From: Myoxocephalus aenaeus
Taxonomy: Eukaryota > Chordata > Actinopteri > Perciformes > Cottidae
NCBI GenBank assembly: GCA_038501785.1
Contig: JBAMJR010000003.1
Location: 1,189,001 to 1,253,000 of the forward strand
Length of the DNA: 64,000 nt
Direction: 5' to 3'
Shown here: piece by piece, positions 10,034 to 19,076 of the stretch
Position numbering within the stretch: the stretch's first letter is position 1
How the letters are laid out: the number at the start of each line of letters is the position of its first letter
Position numbers and translations under genes: made by a program
Notes under the pieces: model-generated
The model's input: only the letters and a program-made list of their open reading frames with translations
Database searches by the model: none
What the model was told of the DNA's origin: nothing

Positions 10034-11263
10034 ATCCATCCATCCATCCATTTTCGACCGCTTATCCGGGGTCGGGTCGCGGTGGCAGCAGGTTCAGCAG
10101 GCCGACCCAGGCTTCCCTCTCACCCGCAACACTTTCCAGCTCATCCTGGGGGACCCCGAGGCGTTCCAAGGCCAGCCGGGAGATATAATCCCTCCAGCGT
10201 GTCCTCGGTCTTCCCCGGGGCCTCCTACCAGTTGGACGTGCCTGGAAAACCTCTAATGGGAGGCGTCCAGGAGGCATCCTGACTAGATGCCCGAACCACC
10301 TCAGCTGACTCCTTTCGACACGAAGGAGCAGCGACTCGACTCCAAGCTCCCTCCTGATGTCCGAGCTCCTTACCCTATCTCTAAGGCTGAGCCCGGCCAC
10401 TCTACGGAGGAAGCTCATTTCGGCCGCTTGTATCCGAGACCTCGTTCTTTCGGTCACGACCCAGAGTTCGTGACCATAGGTGAGGGTTGGAACGTAGACC
10501 GACCAGTAAATGGAGAGCTTCGCCTTCCGGCTCAGCTCCCTCTTCACCAAGACGGACCGGTACAGCGCCTGTTTTACTGCTGCAGCCGCACCGATCCGCC
10601 TATCGATCTCACGCTCCACCTTACCCTCACTCGTGAACAAGACCCCGAGATACTTGAACTCCTTCGCTTGGGGTAGGCAGTTTGTCCCCACCTGGAGGGA
10701 GCAGTCCACCGGTTTCCGGCAGAGCACCATGGCCTCAGATTTGGAGGTGCTAACTCTCATTCCTGCCGCTTCACACTCGGCTGCAAAACGCCCCAGTGAA
10801 TGCTGGAGGTCACGGTCCGAGGAAGCAAACAGGACCACATCATCCGCGAACAGCAGAGATGCGATCCCGAGATTCCCGAACCGGATCTTCTCCGCCCCCT
10901 GGCTGCGCCTAGATATCCTGTCCATGAAAGTCACGAACAGGACCGGTGATAAAGGGCAGCCCTGGCGGAGACCAACACCCACCGGGAACGTGTCTGACTT
11001 ACTACCGAGGATACGAACACAGCTCCTACTGCAGGCGTACAGAGACCGGATGGCCCGTGCCAACGGGTCCGGCACCCCATACTCCCGCAGCACCCCCCAC
11101 AAAACCCCCCGAGGGACCCGGTCGAAAGCCTTTTCCAAGTCCACAAAGATGTGTAAAAAAATCTTGTGTGTGTGGATTCCGTCCCGGCCGTGGAACAGTG
11201 GACCAGCTCTTTACCCTCGCAAGACTACTGGAGGGGTCCTGGGAGTTTGCCCAACCAGTCTAC
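10034..11263 (-). mobile_element. Rex3-type RTE LINE, 5'-truncated, with inverted 5' end
   Basis: The minus strand carries the reverse transcriptase and ends in (GATG)n next to the 3' target copy, the tail typical of Rex3. Target duplications ATGTGTAAAAC are at 10023-10033 and 11264-11274. The most 5' part, about 11170-11263, lies in the opposite orientation: on the + strand it reads GFRPGRGTVDQLFTLARLLE, the stretch that should immediately precede the VDLEKAFDRVP motif on the minus strand. This is the twin-priming signature known from L1. Confidence 0.85.
10062..11144 (-). pseudogene. Rex3 reverse transcriptase fragment (360 codons)
   Basis: Open frame with reverse-transcriptase motifs in order: DLEKAFDRVPRGVLWGVL, GVGLRQGCPLSPVLF, and the catalytic LLFADDVVLFASS (FADD box). 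A later thumb and C-terminal part ends RRPRGRPRTRWRDYI. The N-terminal endonuclease and the first RT motifs are missing or inverted, so it cannot move on its own. There is no proper start; the frame opens at a GTG inside the domain. The open frame suggests a fairly young insertion. Antisense ORFs across it are shadows. Confidence 0.85.
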
Positions 11264-12047
11264 ATGTGTAAAACAAAAAGAAAAAAATCAGCATCCAGAG
11301 TTTTGTCCTTCAGTGAAGATTTACATTGAGAAAGACCAAGTGCCTCAGCTGTGAGGGCTGATCCTGTTTCTTCTCTTAATGATCTGCCCTGTTGGAGAAC
11401 ATTCTCTCTGAGGGGACTGAAGCTGCTACAATGCACAGTCTCGTGACGTCACATGAACTGTGTAACTCCCGCCCCTCTGCTCATCGCAGGCACAGAGACG
11501 ACGCCACACATATTGACCAATCACATGCGGCTTGAGAGAGCGAGAGAGAGAAAAAAAAAAAAGCCGGCCCTGTCGTTCACGTCAAAGAGCTCTCAGAGCC
11601 GTTTGGTTCGCGACCGACACGTCACTAGTAGACGGAACCTTCTTAGCAAGCAGGGGCGCCTGCAGCTGCAGGGGGCGCCAACTTGCCAATTCCCCACACA
11701 GTGATATGATAGATAATGGAAAACCGCTTGGCGGCCCAGATGATATATACATTTTTTTTTTTTTAAGTGGTCGTGCCGCCCGCCACGTGTCATGAAAAAG
11801 TGCCGCCCCTGGCGGCTGCCCGGGTCGCCCGTGCCCAAGACCGCCACTGTGATGATCCAATATATTTGTATGATGAAATATAAAAGTAATGGAAAATTAA
11901 ACAAATGTTGATAGAAGTAAACCTGGCTGAAATGGCACCGAATAGTAGGAATGATGAAGAGGAAGAGCAGGAAGTCCAACAGTGACAGCTGCTGACTCGT
12001 GTCCAGGATAAACTCCTTATTAAAAACACATCAACGTGGGACTAGAG

Positions 12048-12703
12048 CAGTGATTCTCAACTGGTGGGTTAGGGTTAGGGTAATATGTACTAACCCTAGG
12101 GTCGTGAGGAGAATTGAGTGCTGCTTAATTTTCTGTAAAGCACAATGTTTTTCGATATTTACCTACTGATGAGGTCATCACAAGAGAAGTTAATTTTGTA
12201 TATATGAATCCTTTTGAAGTGCACTTTGTTTAATTTGTGGAAAAGCTGCTCCTCAAGACAGTGACTTGTTCCATAGTAAAGTGTTTGTCATAGATTGAGT
12301 GAGTGTGTATTCTCAGTTAAAGTCAGGTCATTTGAGTCTAAACTACTTCTTAGTTGTTGGACTGTTTGTGCATGAAAGCTGTTGAGTCCGTTTTAAAAAT
12401 GGCTGAAGATTCTGAATTGTTATATATGTTGTAATACCTCGTGTCCTGAAGATGCACTTTTTGGTTTTAATTCAAATGCAGGTAATTGAGTGTAACAGGG
12501 AATAGTTCCCGCTCTAGCGTCGCCACCAGCTGCTCGTTTTGGTTTATCATTAAACTTGTTTTTGTGTTGGCAAACATATTCTGTACTCTCAGGTTAAAAC
12601 TGCACCATCTTTTCATTAAATTAATTTGAGAATGTTCCTCGATTTGGGTTTGTCATTCAGGGGTGATGGTGGGTCCCGGAGCCAGACCAGTTGAGAACCA
12701 CTG
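12048..12703. mobile_element. hAT MITE with TTAGGG stretch
   Basis: Ends CAGTGATTCTCAACTGGT and ACCAGTTGAGAACCACTG are inverted repeats. Perfect 8-bp duplications GACTAGAG lie at 12040-12047 and 12704-12711. It has no coding capacity. Near the left end it contains GGGTTAGGGTTAGGG facing CTAACCCTAGGG. Confidence 0.88.
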
Positions 12704-12830
12704 GACTAGAGGAAGGAATGGAAAATATCCAGCAGCGGCTCCACCTAGTGGCCGCAAACAGGAAGTACAGAAATACTCCACTATTTATTTATTTAACAGG
12801 GTTTCCTCAGGCTAAAATAAAAAAAAAAAC

Positions 12831-13003
12831 GGCTTTCCAGCTCCAGTGAAGAAGGTGTTGTAGGAATCATCTCCTCCGCCGGTCTTCTTTCCACTAGGCA
12901 TCTGTCCGTCCGGCTGGATCCCATGTTCCAGGCAGTAAAGCTCCCAGCAGGAATTGCCAATCTGGACGCCGGCTTGGCCGAAGTGCACCGAGATACACTC
13001 ACG
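12831..13003 (-). pseudogene. Alpha-tubulin exon 2 fragment
   Basis: On the minus strand a typical acceptor (GTCCTCCAG) is followed by 57 open codons reading RECISVHFGQAGVQIGNSCW, then ELYCLEHGIQPDGQMPSGKK and a GGGDDSYNTFFTGAGK end. This is alpha-tubulin from Arg2, the first residue of exon 2 in vertebrate genes, to about Lys60. Two residues are missing where SETGAGK is expected, and HVGQ has become HFGQ. Coding then stops at a poly-A/T tract. Because intron sequence is still attached, it is a genomic fragment and not a processed copy. It is a pseudogene fragment with no intact product. Confidence 0.85.
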
Positions 13004-13417
13004 CTGGAGGACAACAACAAGTTGTAACCTTTACCATTAAATATTTCCTTGCATCTACATGTTTTAACCATGTATAATAAGATGCTTGAGATCACCACAT
13101 GTTGAAGACGGCTCAAAAAGTTGGTGTGTAGGTAGAGAAAGACCCTTTATCAAAGCAACCAGATACCACAACATTGTGTATTGATGCATTCATGTGTTCA
13201 TTATTAAGTCTATAATGTTGCAGCTGATAAAGGTGGAGCTAATTTTAGCCTCACCTTAACCACACAATATAATTAGTCATTAGTCATTCTGTTTATTTTG
13301 TTTGCAATGTGACTTTTTAAAGAGACAGCACACTGCAACATGTCTGACCTGAAATACTTTCAATAATCTGTTAAACCTGCTTCAAAACTACGAACGTTAC
13401 ATTGCTGTTGTTAAAAA

Positions 13418-13515
13418 CTGCTGTAAAGTGATCACACTGCTGTAAAGTGATCAAACTGCTGTAAAGTGATAAACTGCTGTAAAGTGATCAAACTGTTGTA
13501 AAGTGATAAACTGCT
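13418..13515 (+). repeat. 19-bp tandem repeat
   Basis: About five to six copies of CTGCTGTAAAGTGATCAAA with an 18-bp variant; one more copy in unit 2 and about eight in unit 3. Confidence 0.85.
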
Positions 13516-13749
13516 GTATTGATATTCTCTCTGGTGTTGTACTGCAGCTTCAGCCCTCATTCTTTTATTTGACTTCAGCTACAGAAGCTTTGATGAAAGA
13601 GTTAAACTGGACGAGCTCTTCAGTCTGACTCATGTTTCTGATTATCATCTTTTTAATCAACTATTTTGTCTCATTACAATAAAACATATCAAGTCAACAC
13701 TTCTAGGTCACACTGAGTTGTGTTTCATAACCTGTTTTCTGCATATTTT

Positions 13750-13906
13750 TATAGATAGATAGATAGATACTTTATTCATCCCCAAGCGGACATTTGTTTG
13801 TCACAGTAGGAAGACACAAAAGTAACAGGAATGAAAGATGCTCAATATATACAACAAAACAGCAGAGTGTATTTGGAAAATTAAACAATGATAATAATAA
13901 AGAAAG
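13750..13906 (-). mobile_element. Short LINE 3' end with (TAGA)n tail
   Basis: Starts with (TAGA)4 and ACTTTATTCATCCCCAAGCG, a sequence seen at 3' ends of fish non-LTR elements (possibly Rex1/Babar-like). The matching place in unit 3 (about 51880) goes straight from the flank GCATATT to GATCAGATTATAATC, so this is an insertion of about 155 bp present only in units 1 and 2. Confidence 0.5.
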
Positions 13907-14106
13907 TGATCAGATTATAATCTGCATATAAACCATCACAACATAAAGGGATATGAGACACATATATACACACATTATTAGTGCAATAACGTATTTAATT
14001 CAGCATGTTTGAAACTGAACAGAGAGACAGTTTAGTAGCTTTGTACTCTGTGAAAAATACCTTTGTTTCACTTTCATATTCCTTCTTTCATTTCTATTCC
14101 AACCTC

Positions 14107-15152
14107 GTTAATAAAGTAATACTATGAACCAGGTTGTTTATGTTGTTAATAAAGTAATACTATGAACCAGGTTGTTTATGTTGTTAATAAAGTAATACTA
14201 TGAACCAGGTTGTTTATGTTATTAATAAAGTAATACTATGAACCAGGTTGTTTATGTTGTTAATAAAGTAATACTATGAACCAGGTTGTTTATGTTGTTA
14301 ATAAAGTAATACTATGAACCAGGTTGTTTATGTTATTAATAAAGTAATACTATGAACCAGGTTGTTTATGTTGTTAATAAAGTAATACTATGAACCAGGT
14401 TGTTTATGTTGTTAATAAAGTAATACTATGAACCAGGTTGTTTATGTTGTTAATAAAGTAATACTATGAACCAGGTTGTTTATGTTATTAATAAAGTAAT
14501 ACTATGAACCAGGTTGTTTATGTTGTTAATAAAGTAATACTATGAACCAGGTTGTTTATGTTGTTAATAAAGTAATACTATGAACCAGGTTGTTTATGTT
14601 ATTAATAAAGTAATACTATGAACCAGGTTGTTTATGTTATTAATAAAGTAATACTATGAACCAGGTTGTTTATGTTGTTAATAAAGTAATACTATGAACC
14701 AGGTTGTTTATGTTATTAATAAAGTAATACTATGAACCAGGTTGTTTATGTTGTTAATAAAGTAATACTATGAACCAGGTTGTTTATGTTATTAATAAAG
14801 TAATACTATGAACCAGGTTGTTTATGTTGTTAATAAAGTAATACTATGAACCAGGTTGTTTATGTTATTAATAAAGTAATACTATGAACCAGGTTGTTTA
14901 TGTTATTAATAAAGTAATACTATGAACCAGGTTGTTTATGTTGTTAATAAAGTAATACTATGAACCAGGTTGTTTATGTTGTTAATAAAGTAATACTATG
15001 AACCAGGTTGTTTATGTTATTAATAAAGTAATACTATGAATCAGGTTGTTTATGTTATTAATAAAGTAATACTATGAACCAGGTTGTTTATGTTGTTAAT
15101 AAAGTAATACTATGAACCAGGTTGTTTATGTTGTTAATAAAGTAATACTATG
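14107..15152 (+). repeat. 38-bp minisatellite, each unit with AATAAA, upstream of ZnfA2
   Basis: About 28 near-perfect copies of a 38-bp unit starting GTTAATAAAGTAATACTATG and ending CCAGGTTGTTTATGTT. A single G/A change at the unit boundary (gttGtt or gttAtt) gives the order GGAGGAGGGAGG-AAGAGAGAAGGA-AGG. Each unit carries a canonical AATAAA on the + strand. It ends about 300 bp upstream of the ZnfA2 start codon. Confidence 0.95.
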
Positions 15153-15238
15153 AGGTTGTTTAAATCGTCTGCATGACGCAACACTGTATGAAGACGGATG
15201 AAGTATTTAAGATGATCTTTAGTTTCACCGCTGCAGAC

Positions 15239-15246
15239 TGACGTCA
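15239..15246 (+). promoter_or_regulatory. CRE in presumed ZnfA2 promoter
   Basis: Perfect TGACGTCA palindrome about 205 bp upstream of the ZnfA2 ATG, in a GC-richer stretch. The same site is at 33592 and 52416. CREB/ATF binding is inferred. Confidence 0.5.
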
Positions 15247-15450
15247 CTAACATGCGCCTGCCGCGCGTCATAACTACGTCGTTAGTGAAAGTGGAGTCGG
15301 ATCCTGTAAACACGCGGTTGTCTTTTCCTAACTCCTCGTGAAGTCTCCTTCCCATCTTTCCTTGACCCCGTGACGTGTCCACAGCTCAAGGAGAAGTGGT
15401 TTTAGACGTCAGGAGGAAATGTTGTGACTCTTCGCTGCAGCCGCGTCTCC

Positions 15451-15595
15451 ATGTCTCAAGAAGAAATGCTGAGACTGTTGGTGAAGCAGCGAGTCCACGC
15501 GGCCGTTGAAGAGGCTTTTGGGGAGTTGCACGGATTAATAGAAGATTATGAGGAGACCGTTTCTCTATTAAGAGAACATGAGCTACACAGATCAG
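15451..15595 (+). CDS. ZnfA2 exon 1 (N-terminal helical domain)
   Basis: Encodes 48 residues plus one base: MSQEEMLRLLVKQRVHAAVE, then EAFGELHGLIEDYEETVSLL and REHELHRS. It is a shorter relative of the ZnfB exon 1 module, lacking the FNPEVR tail. The donor is ATCAG|GTTTGT at 15596. Phase-1 splicing to the acceptor CTCCCTGCAG|ATGTCC (17811/17812) makes codon GAT and gives ...HRS-D-VQQLL, the usual family junction. This supports both the start and the join. The downstream continuation of the ORF past 15595 is intron. Confidence 0.78.
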
Positions 15596-15659
15596 GTTTG
15601 TGCTTTTTCATTATTGTTCCCGGTGTTCCACCCCAAGTGTTGTTGAACCTACTGGTTTC

Positions 15660-15671
15660 CTGCGCATGCGT
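15660..15671 (+). promoter_or_regulatory. NRF1-like site at start of ZnfA2 intron 1
   Basis: CTGCGCATGCGTG contains the GCGCATGCG core of NRF1 sites, 65 bp into the intron. Conserved at 34014 and 52838. Confidence 0.4.
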
Positions 15672-15734
15672 GTTGTGTTCACTTCACAGCTGCAGCGGTT
15701 GTCCGTCTCGGTCTCCAGATTCGTCACACATTCA

Positions 15735-15925
15735 CAAACACATTGCTGGAGATCTTCAAGCCACATTGCATCTCCATTGCAGCGATCACGATCGTATAAG
15801 TGAGCACTGCATCACAGCCACGTATGAAGAAACACATTTAAGAAAATATATTCATAAAAAGATCGCAATGACCTGGATTCGAACCCTTTGAGCAAAAATG
15901 ATGATGCACTTAAAGACGGTGACTT
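15735..15925 (-). repeat. Intron 1 dispersed repeat, copy 1, with Pol III B-box-like motif
   Basis: This stretch (ATTGCTGGAGATCTTCAAGC onward) recurs, diverged, at about 17306-17510 in the same intron. On the minus strand it contains GGTTCGAATCC (rc at about 15876), an exact match to the B-box pattern of tRNA promoters. It could be a tRNA-derived SINE. No tRNA fold was found. Confidence 0.4.
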
Positions 15926-15936
15926 AACCTGTAGAG

Positions 15937-16340
15937 CAGGGGTATTCAACTAAAATTCCGCGAGGTCCAGTTCGAGAGAATTTCCTCATGCAAAGGTCCG
16001 GAACATCATCATAATGTCAAATTTGTGCCATATGTATTGAAGTAGCCAACAGTTGTATTAACGTATGTATGTAGTCAACAACTGACTGTCAAATTAAATA
16101 AAGAAAGTTCAATTGAATAACATCTAAACAATATTTATTATTACAGATTTCCAATTTAATTGGAATAATTATAAATAATACATACTCTAATAATACATAC
16201 ATCATCTTTTATTTCAAGTAAAATAAAGGCTGGATTTAAAACAGAAAGCTTTTGAAAAATGTGACTTTATAAATTAAATGAATAAATGTAATTTATTATT
16301 TTAGAAAAAATAATTTTATAATTTTCATACAGCTTCAAAT
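15937..16340. mobile_element. hAT-type relic, right end lost
   Basis: Begins CAGGGGTATTCAACTAAAAT with AAGGTCCGGAACATC, the left end of a common fish hAT/Charlie-like MITE. No matching right terminal repeat was found, so the end coordinate is a guess. Present in all full units (34290, 53114). Confidence 0.5.
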
Positions 16341-16485
16341 TCAGTTTATTTGGGCGTCAAGTGATGTCAATCAAAAGAGCCAAGATACTATATTATTGTG
16401 ATCTAAAAAGAGAAATGTGTGTTCATTATTAAACCACTTGCTTCAGCTCATTTCTCCTCTCTGTTAAAGTCATTGTTGGTCAGTT

Positions 16486-16657
16486 AATTCATGAGTTAGG
16501 GTTCTGATCATATTAATTCATGTGTTAGGGTTCTGATCATATTCATTCATTTGTTAGGGTTCTGATCATATTCATTCATTTGTTAGGGTTCTGATCATAT
16601 TCATTCATGTGTTAGGGTTCTGATCATATTCATTCATGTGTTAGGGTTCTGATCATT
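16486..16657 (+). repeat. 29-bp repeat carrying TTAGGG in ZnfA2 intron
   Basis: Six copies of a 29-bp unit with TTAGGGTTCTGATCATATTC and ATTCATGTG; eight copies in unit 2 and eight in unit 3. Confidence 0.9.
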
Positions 16658-17305
16658 TGGACTCTTAAGGTTTATTTTCTGTGCCTTAATTTCGGATGTG
16701 AGTCGGTCCGTTTGCTCTAAAGATGTGTGCTTTGTCTCGTGGTGGCGCTTCACATCACTGCTTTAAATATCTCTGAACATGAGACATGCTGCTCTTGAAC
16801 TGGTTGTGGGAATAAAACCTATAACAGTCTGTCCATTCTTGGTTAAAGGCTCTGGTTAAGTCTGCTTTTGTCTTTTTGGAGCGCCAAGTGAAATCCTCAC
16901 TGCTCCTTCTTTAAAGAATAAATGTCCTGAGTTAATGATTTTACCACCAGGTGTCGATTACATTTTTCTATCAACTGCCAATCCCGATCTGTAAGTGGAA
17001 AAAAAGATTTGATCCTGAAAAAATTATTTGAACCCGAAAAAATTAGAATCGAAACTGTAAAAAAAAAGTTGAAAATATAAAATCTGTTACTGAAAACGGA
17101 AAAAAAATACATTTTATGAAAAATTAAAAAAACGGACAAATTATATTTAACCCCCCAAAAACTTTTTATTTCGAATACATTGTTGAATTTTTCAAAGTTC
17201 AAGAACAAAACTTGATTTTTCAGGTTCAAATCTTTTTTCCAATGAACAAAACATTTCCTGGGTTTGGCTCCATAGTACCAGTAATGTTCTACCCACAAAA
17301 CAATG

Positions 17306-17510
17306 AAGAACATATTGCTGGAGATCTTCAAGCCACATTTCATCTCCATGGCGGTGATTATGATTGTTCAAGTGAGCACTACATCACAATCACGTCTGAA
17401 GAAATACATTTTAAGAAAGGGAAAAAAAATAAAATATATATATATAAACAACCTGGATTCTATCTCTATCGAGCAAAATCATAATGTATTGAAGACGGTG
17501 GCGATACGCG
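17306..17510 (-). repeat. Intron 1 dispersed repeat, copy 2
   Basis: Diverged second copy of the 15735-15925 sequence. Its B-box-like part has decayed (CCTGGATTCTATCTC). It precedes the 3' part of the intron. Confidence 0.45.
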
Positions 17511-17811
17511 GTGCGCCACCAATCATAAACCCTTCCAGGTCTTGCGCTTGGGCGGAAACACAGTATAAAATCTTGTATAAAATCACTCATTTTCAAATTG
17601 AACATTCCATATCTATTCCAGCGCCCTTTGCACTCCGGACTACTGTCCTGCTGTTTACAAACATCATTGTGTTATTGTTTTGTATTATGTATTTCTGTGT
17701 TTGTACATGAAGAGCAACACACATACATTTAGTCAAACTCCTTGAATGTCTCCACTAATGAAAGCTGATATCAGTGTGAAGTCACAGTTGTCCATAATGT
17801 GCTCCCTGCAG

Positions 17812-19076
17812 ATGTCCAGCAGCTGTTGGCGATTAATGCAGATGACCCCCCTGAGTGCCTGGACCTGGACCAAGAGGATCCGGAGCCACTCCACATAAAA
17901 GAGGAAAATGATCCTATCCACATAAAAGAGGAAAAGGATCCCATCCACATAAAAGAGGAAAAGGATCCCCTCCACATAAAAGAGGAAAAGGAGCCCCTCC
18001 ACATAAAAGAGGAAAAGGAGGATCTCTGGACCCGTCTAGAGGGAGATCAGCTTAATGTGCTGGAGGAGGCTGATATCACCAAGTTCCTATCCACTGCTGT
18101 TAATGTGAAGAGTGAAGATGACAAACCTCAGACCTCACGGCTTCATCGAAGCCAGACGGAGGACAACAGAGAGGCGGAGCCTCCAGCCGGCAGGTCAGCT
18201 ACACCGATAAAAACAGAAACTGATGGAGAGGACTGTGGGGGATCAGGACTGTTGGTGAGAACAAAATGTTTTAGAGTGAAGCCAAAGAAAGAATCACGGC
18301 CAAGAGTTCTCACAGGAGAGAATCCATTCAGTTGTGATGTTTGTGGGAAAATATTTAGACAACAGAGAACTCTGAAGAAACACATGAGAGTCCACACAGG
18401 AGAGAAGCCATTCAGTTGTGATGAATGTGGGAAAAGATTTACAGTACAGGGAAGTCTGAAGACACACATGAGAGTCCACACAGGAGAGAAGCCATTCAGT
18501 TGTGATGAATGTGGGAACAGATTTACAGAACAGGGAACTCTGAAGACACACATGAGAGTCCACACAGGAGAGAAGCCATTCAGTTGTGATGTTTGTGGGA
18601 ACAGATTTATAGAACAGGGAAGTCTGAAGAAACACATGAGAGTCCACACAGGAGAGAAGCCATTCAGTTGTGATGTTTGTGGGAAAAGATTTACACAACA
18701 GGGAAGTCTGAAGAAACACATGAGAGTCCACACAGGAGAGAAGCCATTCAGTTGTGATGTTTGTGGGAACAGATTTACAGTACAGGGAAGTCTGAAGACA
18801 CACATGAGAGTCCACACAGGAGAGAAGTCATTCAGTTGTGATGTTTGTGGGAAAAGATTTACACAACAGGGAAGTCTGAAGAAACACATGCGAGTCCACA
18901 CAGGAGAGAAGCCATTCAGTTGTGATGTTTGTGGGAACAGATTTACAGTACAGGGAAGTCTGAAGACACACATGAGAGTCCACACAGGAGAAAAGCCATT
19001 CAGTTGTGATGTTTGTGGGAAAAGATTTACAGTACAGGGACATCTGAAGACACACATGAGAGTCCACAGAGAATAG
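17812..19076 (+). CDS. ZnfA2 exon 2: HIKEE repeat plus 9 C2H2 fingers
   Basis: Joined to exon 1 it makes a 469-residue protein. After DVQQLLAINADDPPECLDLD come five HIKEE(N/K) repeats from a 24-bp DNA repeat, then EDLWTRLEGDQLNVLEEADI. VKSEDD and PIKTETDGED follow, both also SUMO-motif-like with acidic tails. A basic stretch leads to nine fingers at about residues 215-467, ending HMRVHRE and TAG. Linkers are TGEKPF except GENPF before finger 1 and TGEKSF before finger 7. Finger 1 (FRQQRTLKKH) is the most distinct; the others are FT(V/E/Q)QG(S/T/H)LK(T/K)H. Expected role: nuclear DNA binding, perhaps SUMO-dependent repression. Long antisense ORFs are shadows of the 84-bp repeat. Confidence 0.92.

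Larger units (their letters stand above)
9632..11627. mobile_element. Second hAT-type element nested in the outer hAT
   Basis: Starts TAGTGATGTG and ends CACGTCACTA. Both ends carry the AGAGCC/GGCTCT motifs typical of a common fish hAT family. Flanking 8-bp duplications are ATAGACGG (9624-9631) and GTAGACGG (11628-11635), one mismatch. No transposase ORF is present. It is itself split by the Rex3 insertion. Confidence 0.75.
9275..11849. mobile_element. Outer hAT-type element (non-autonomous) holding nested insertions
   Basis: Ends CAGTGGCGGT and ACCGCCACTG form terminal inverted repeats. Perfect 8-bp target duplications TGATGATC flank it at 9267-9274 and 11850-11857, as hAT elements make. 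No transposase of its own is seen. Its own sequence is about 360 bp on the left, including a poly-C tract at about 9307-9336, and about 220 bp on the right; the rest is nested insertion. Confidence 0.88.
1..18194. repeat. Segmental duplication unit 1
   Basis: First copy of an about 18.2-kb tandem unit. Base 1 (TCAGCTACACCG) lines up with 18195, 36528 and 55396. The shift between units 1 and 2 stays between 18192 and 18220 from the ZnfA finger exon to about 13 kb. It then grows to 18353 because the 38-bp minisatellite is longer in unit 2. Contents: ZnfA1 finger exon, orphan exon, ZnfB1, TE nest, tubulin fragment, 38-bp minisatellite and exon 1 of ZnfA2. The boundary is arbitrary; the true breakpoints are not visible. 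Confidence 0.93.

Noticed and set aside
10510..11271. + strand ORF of 253 codons across the LINE
   Set aside because: Antisense to the Rex3 reverse transcriptase except for the short inverted 5' piece; not a gene.
15860..15930. Possible tRNA gene around GGATTCGAACCC
   Set aside because: Only the B-box-like word fits; no T stem, anticodon stem or acceptor stem can be drawn.
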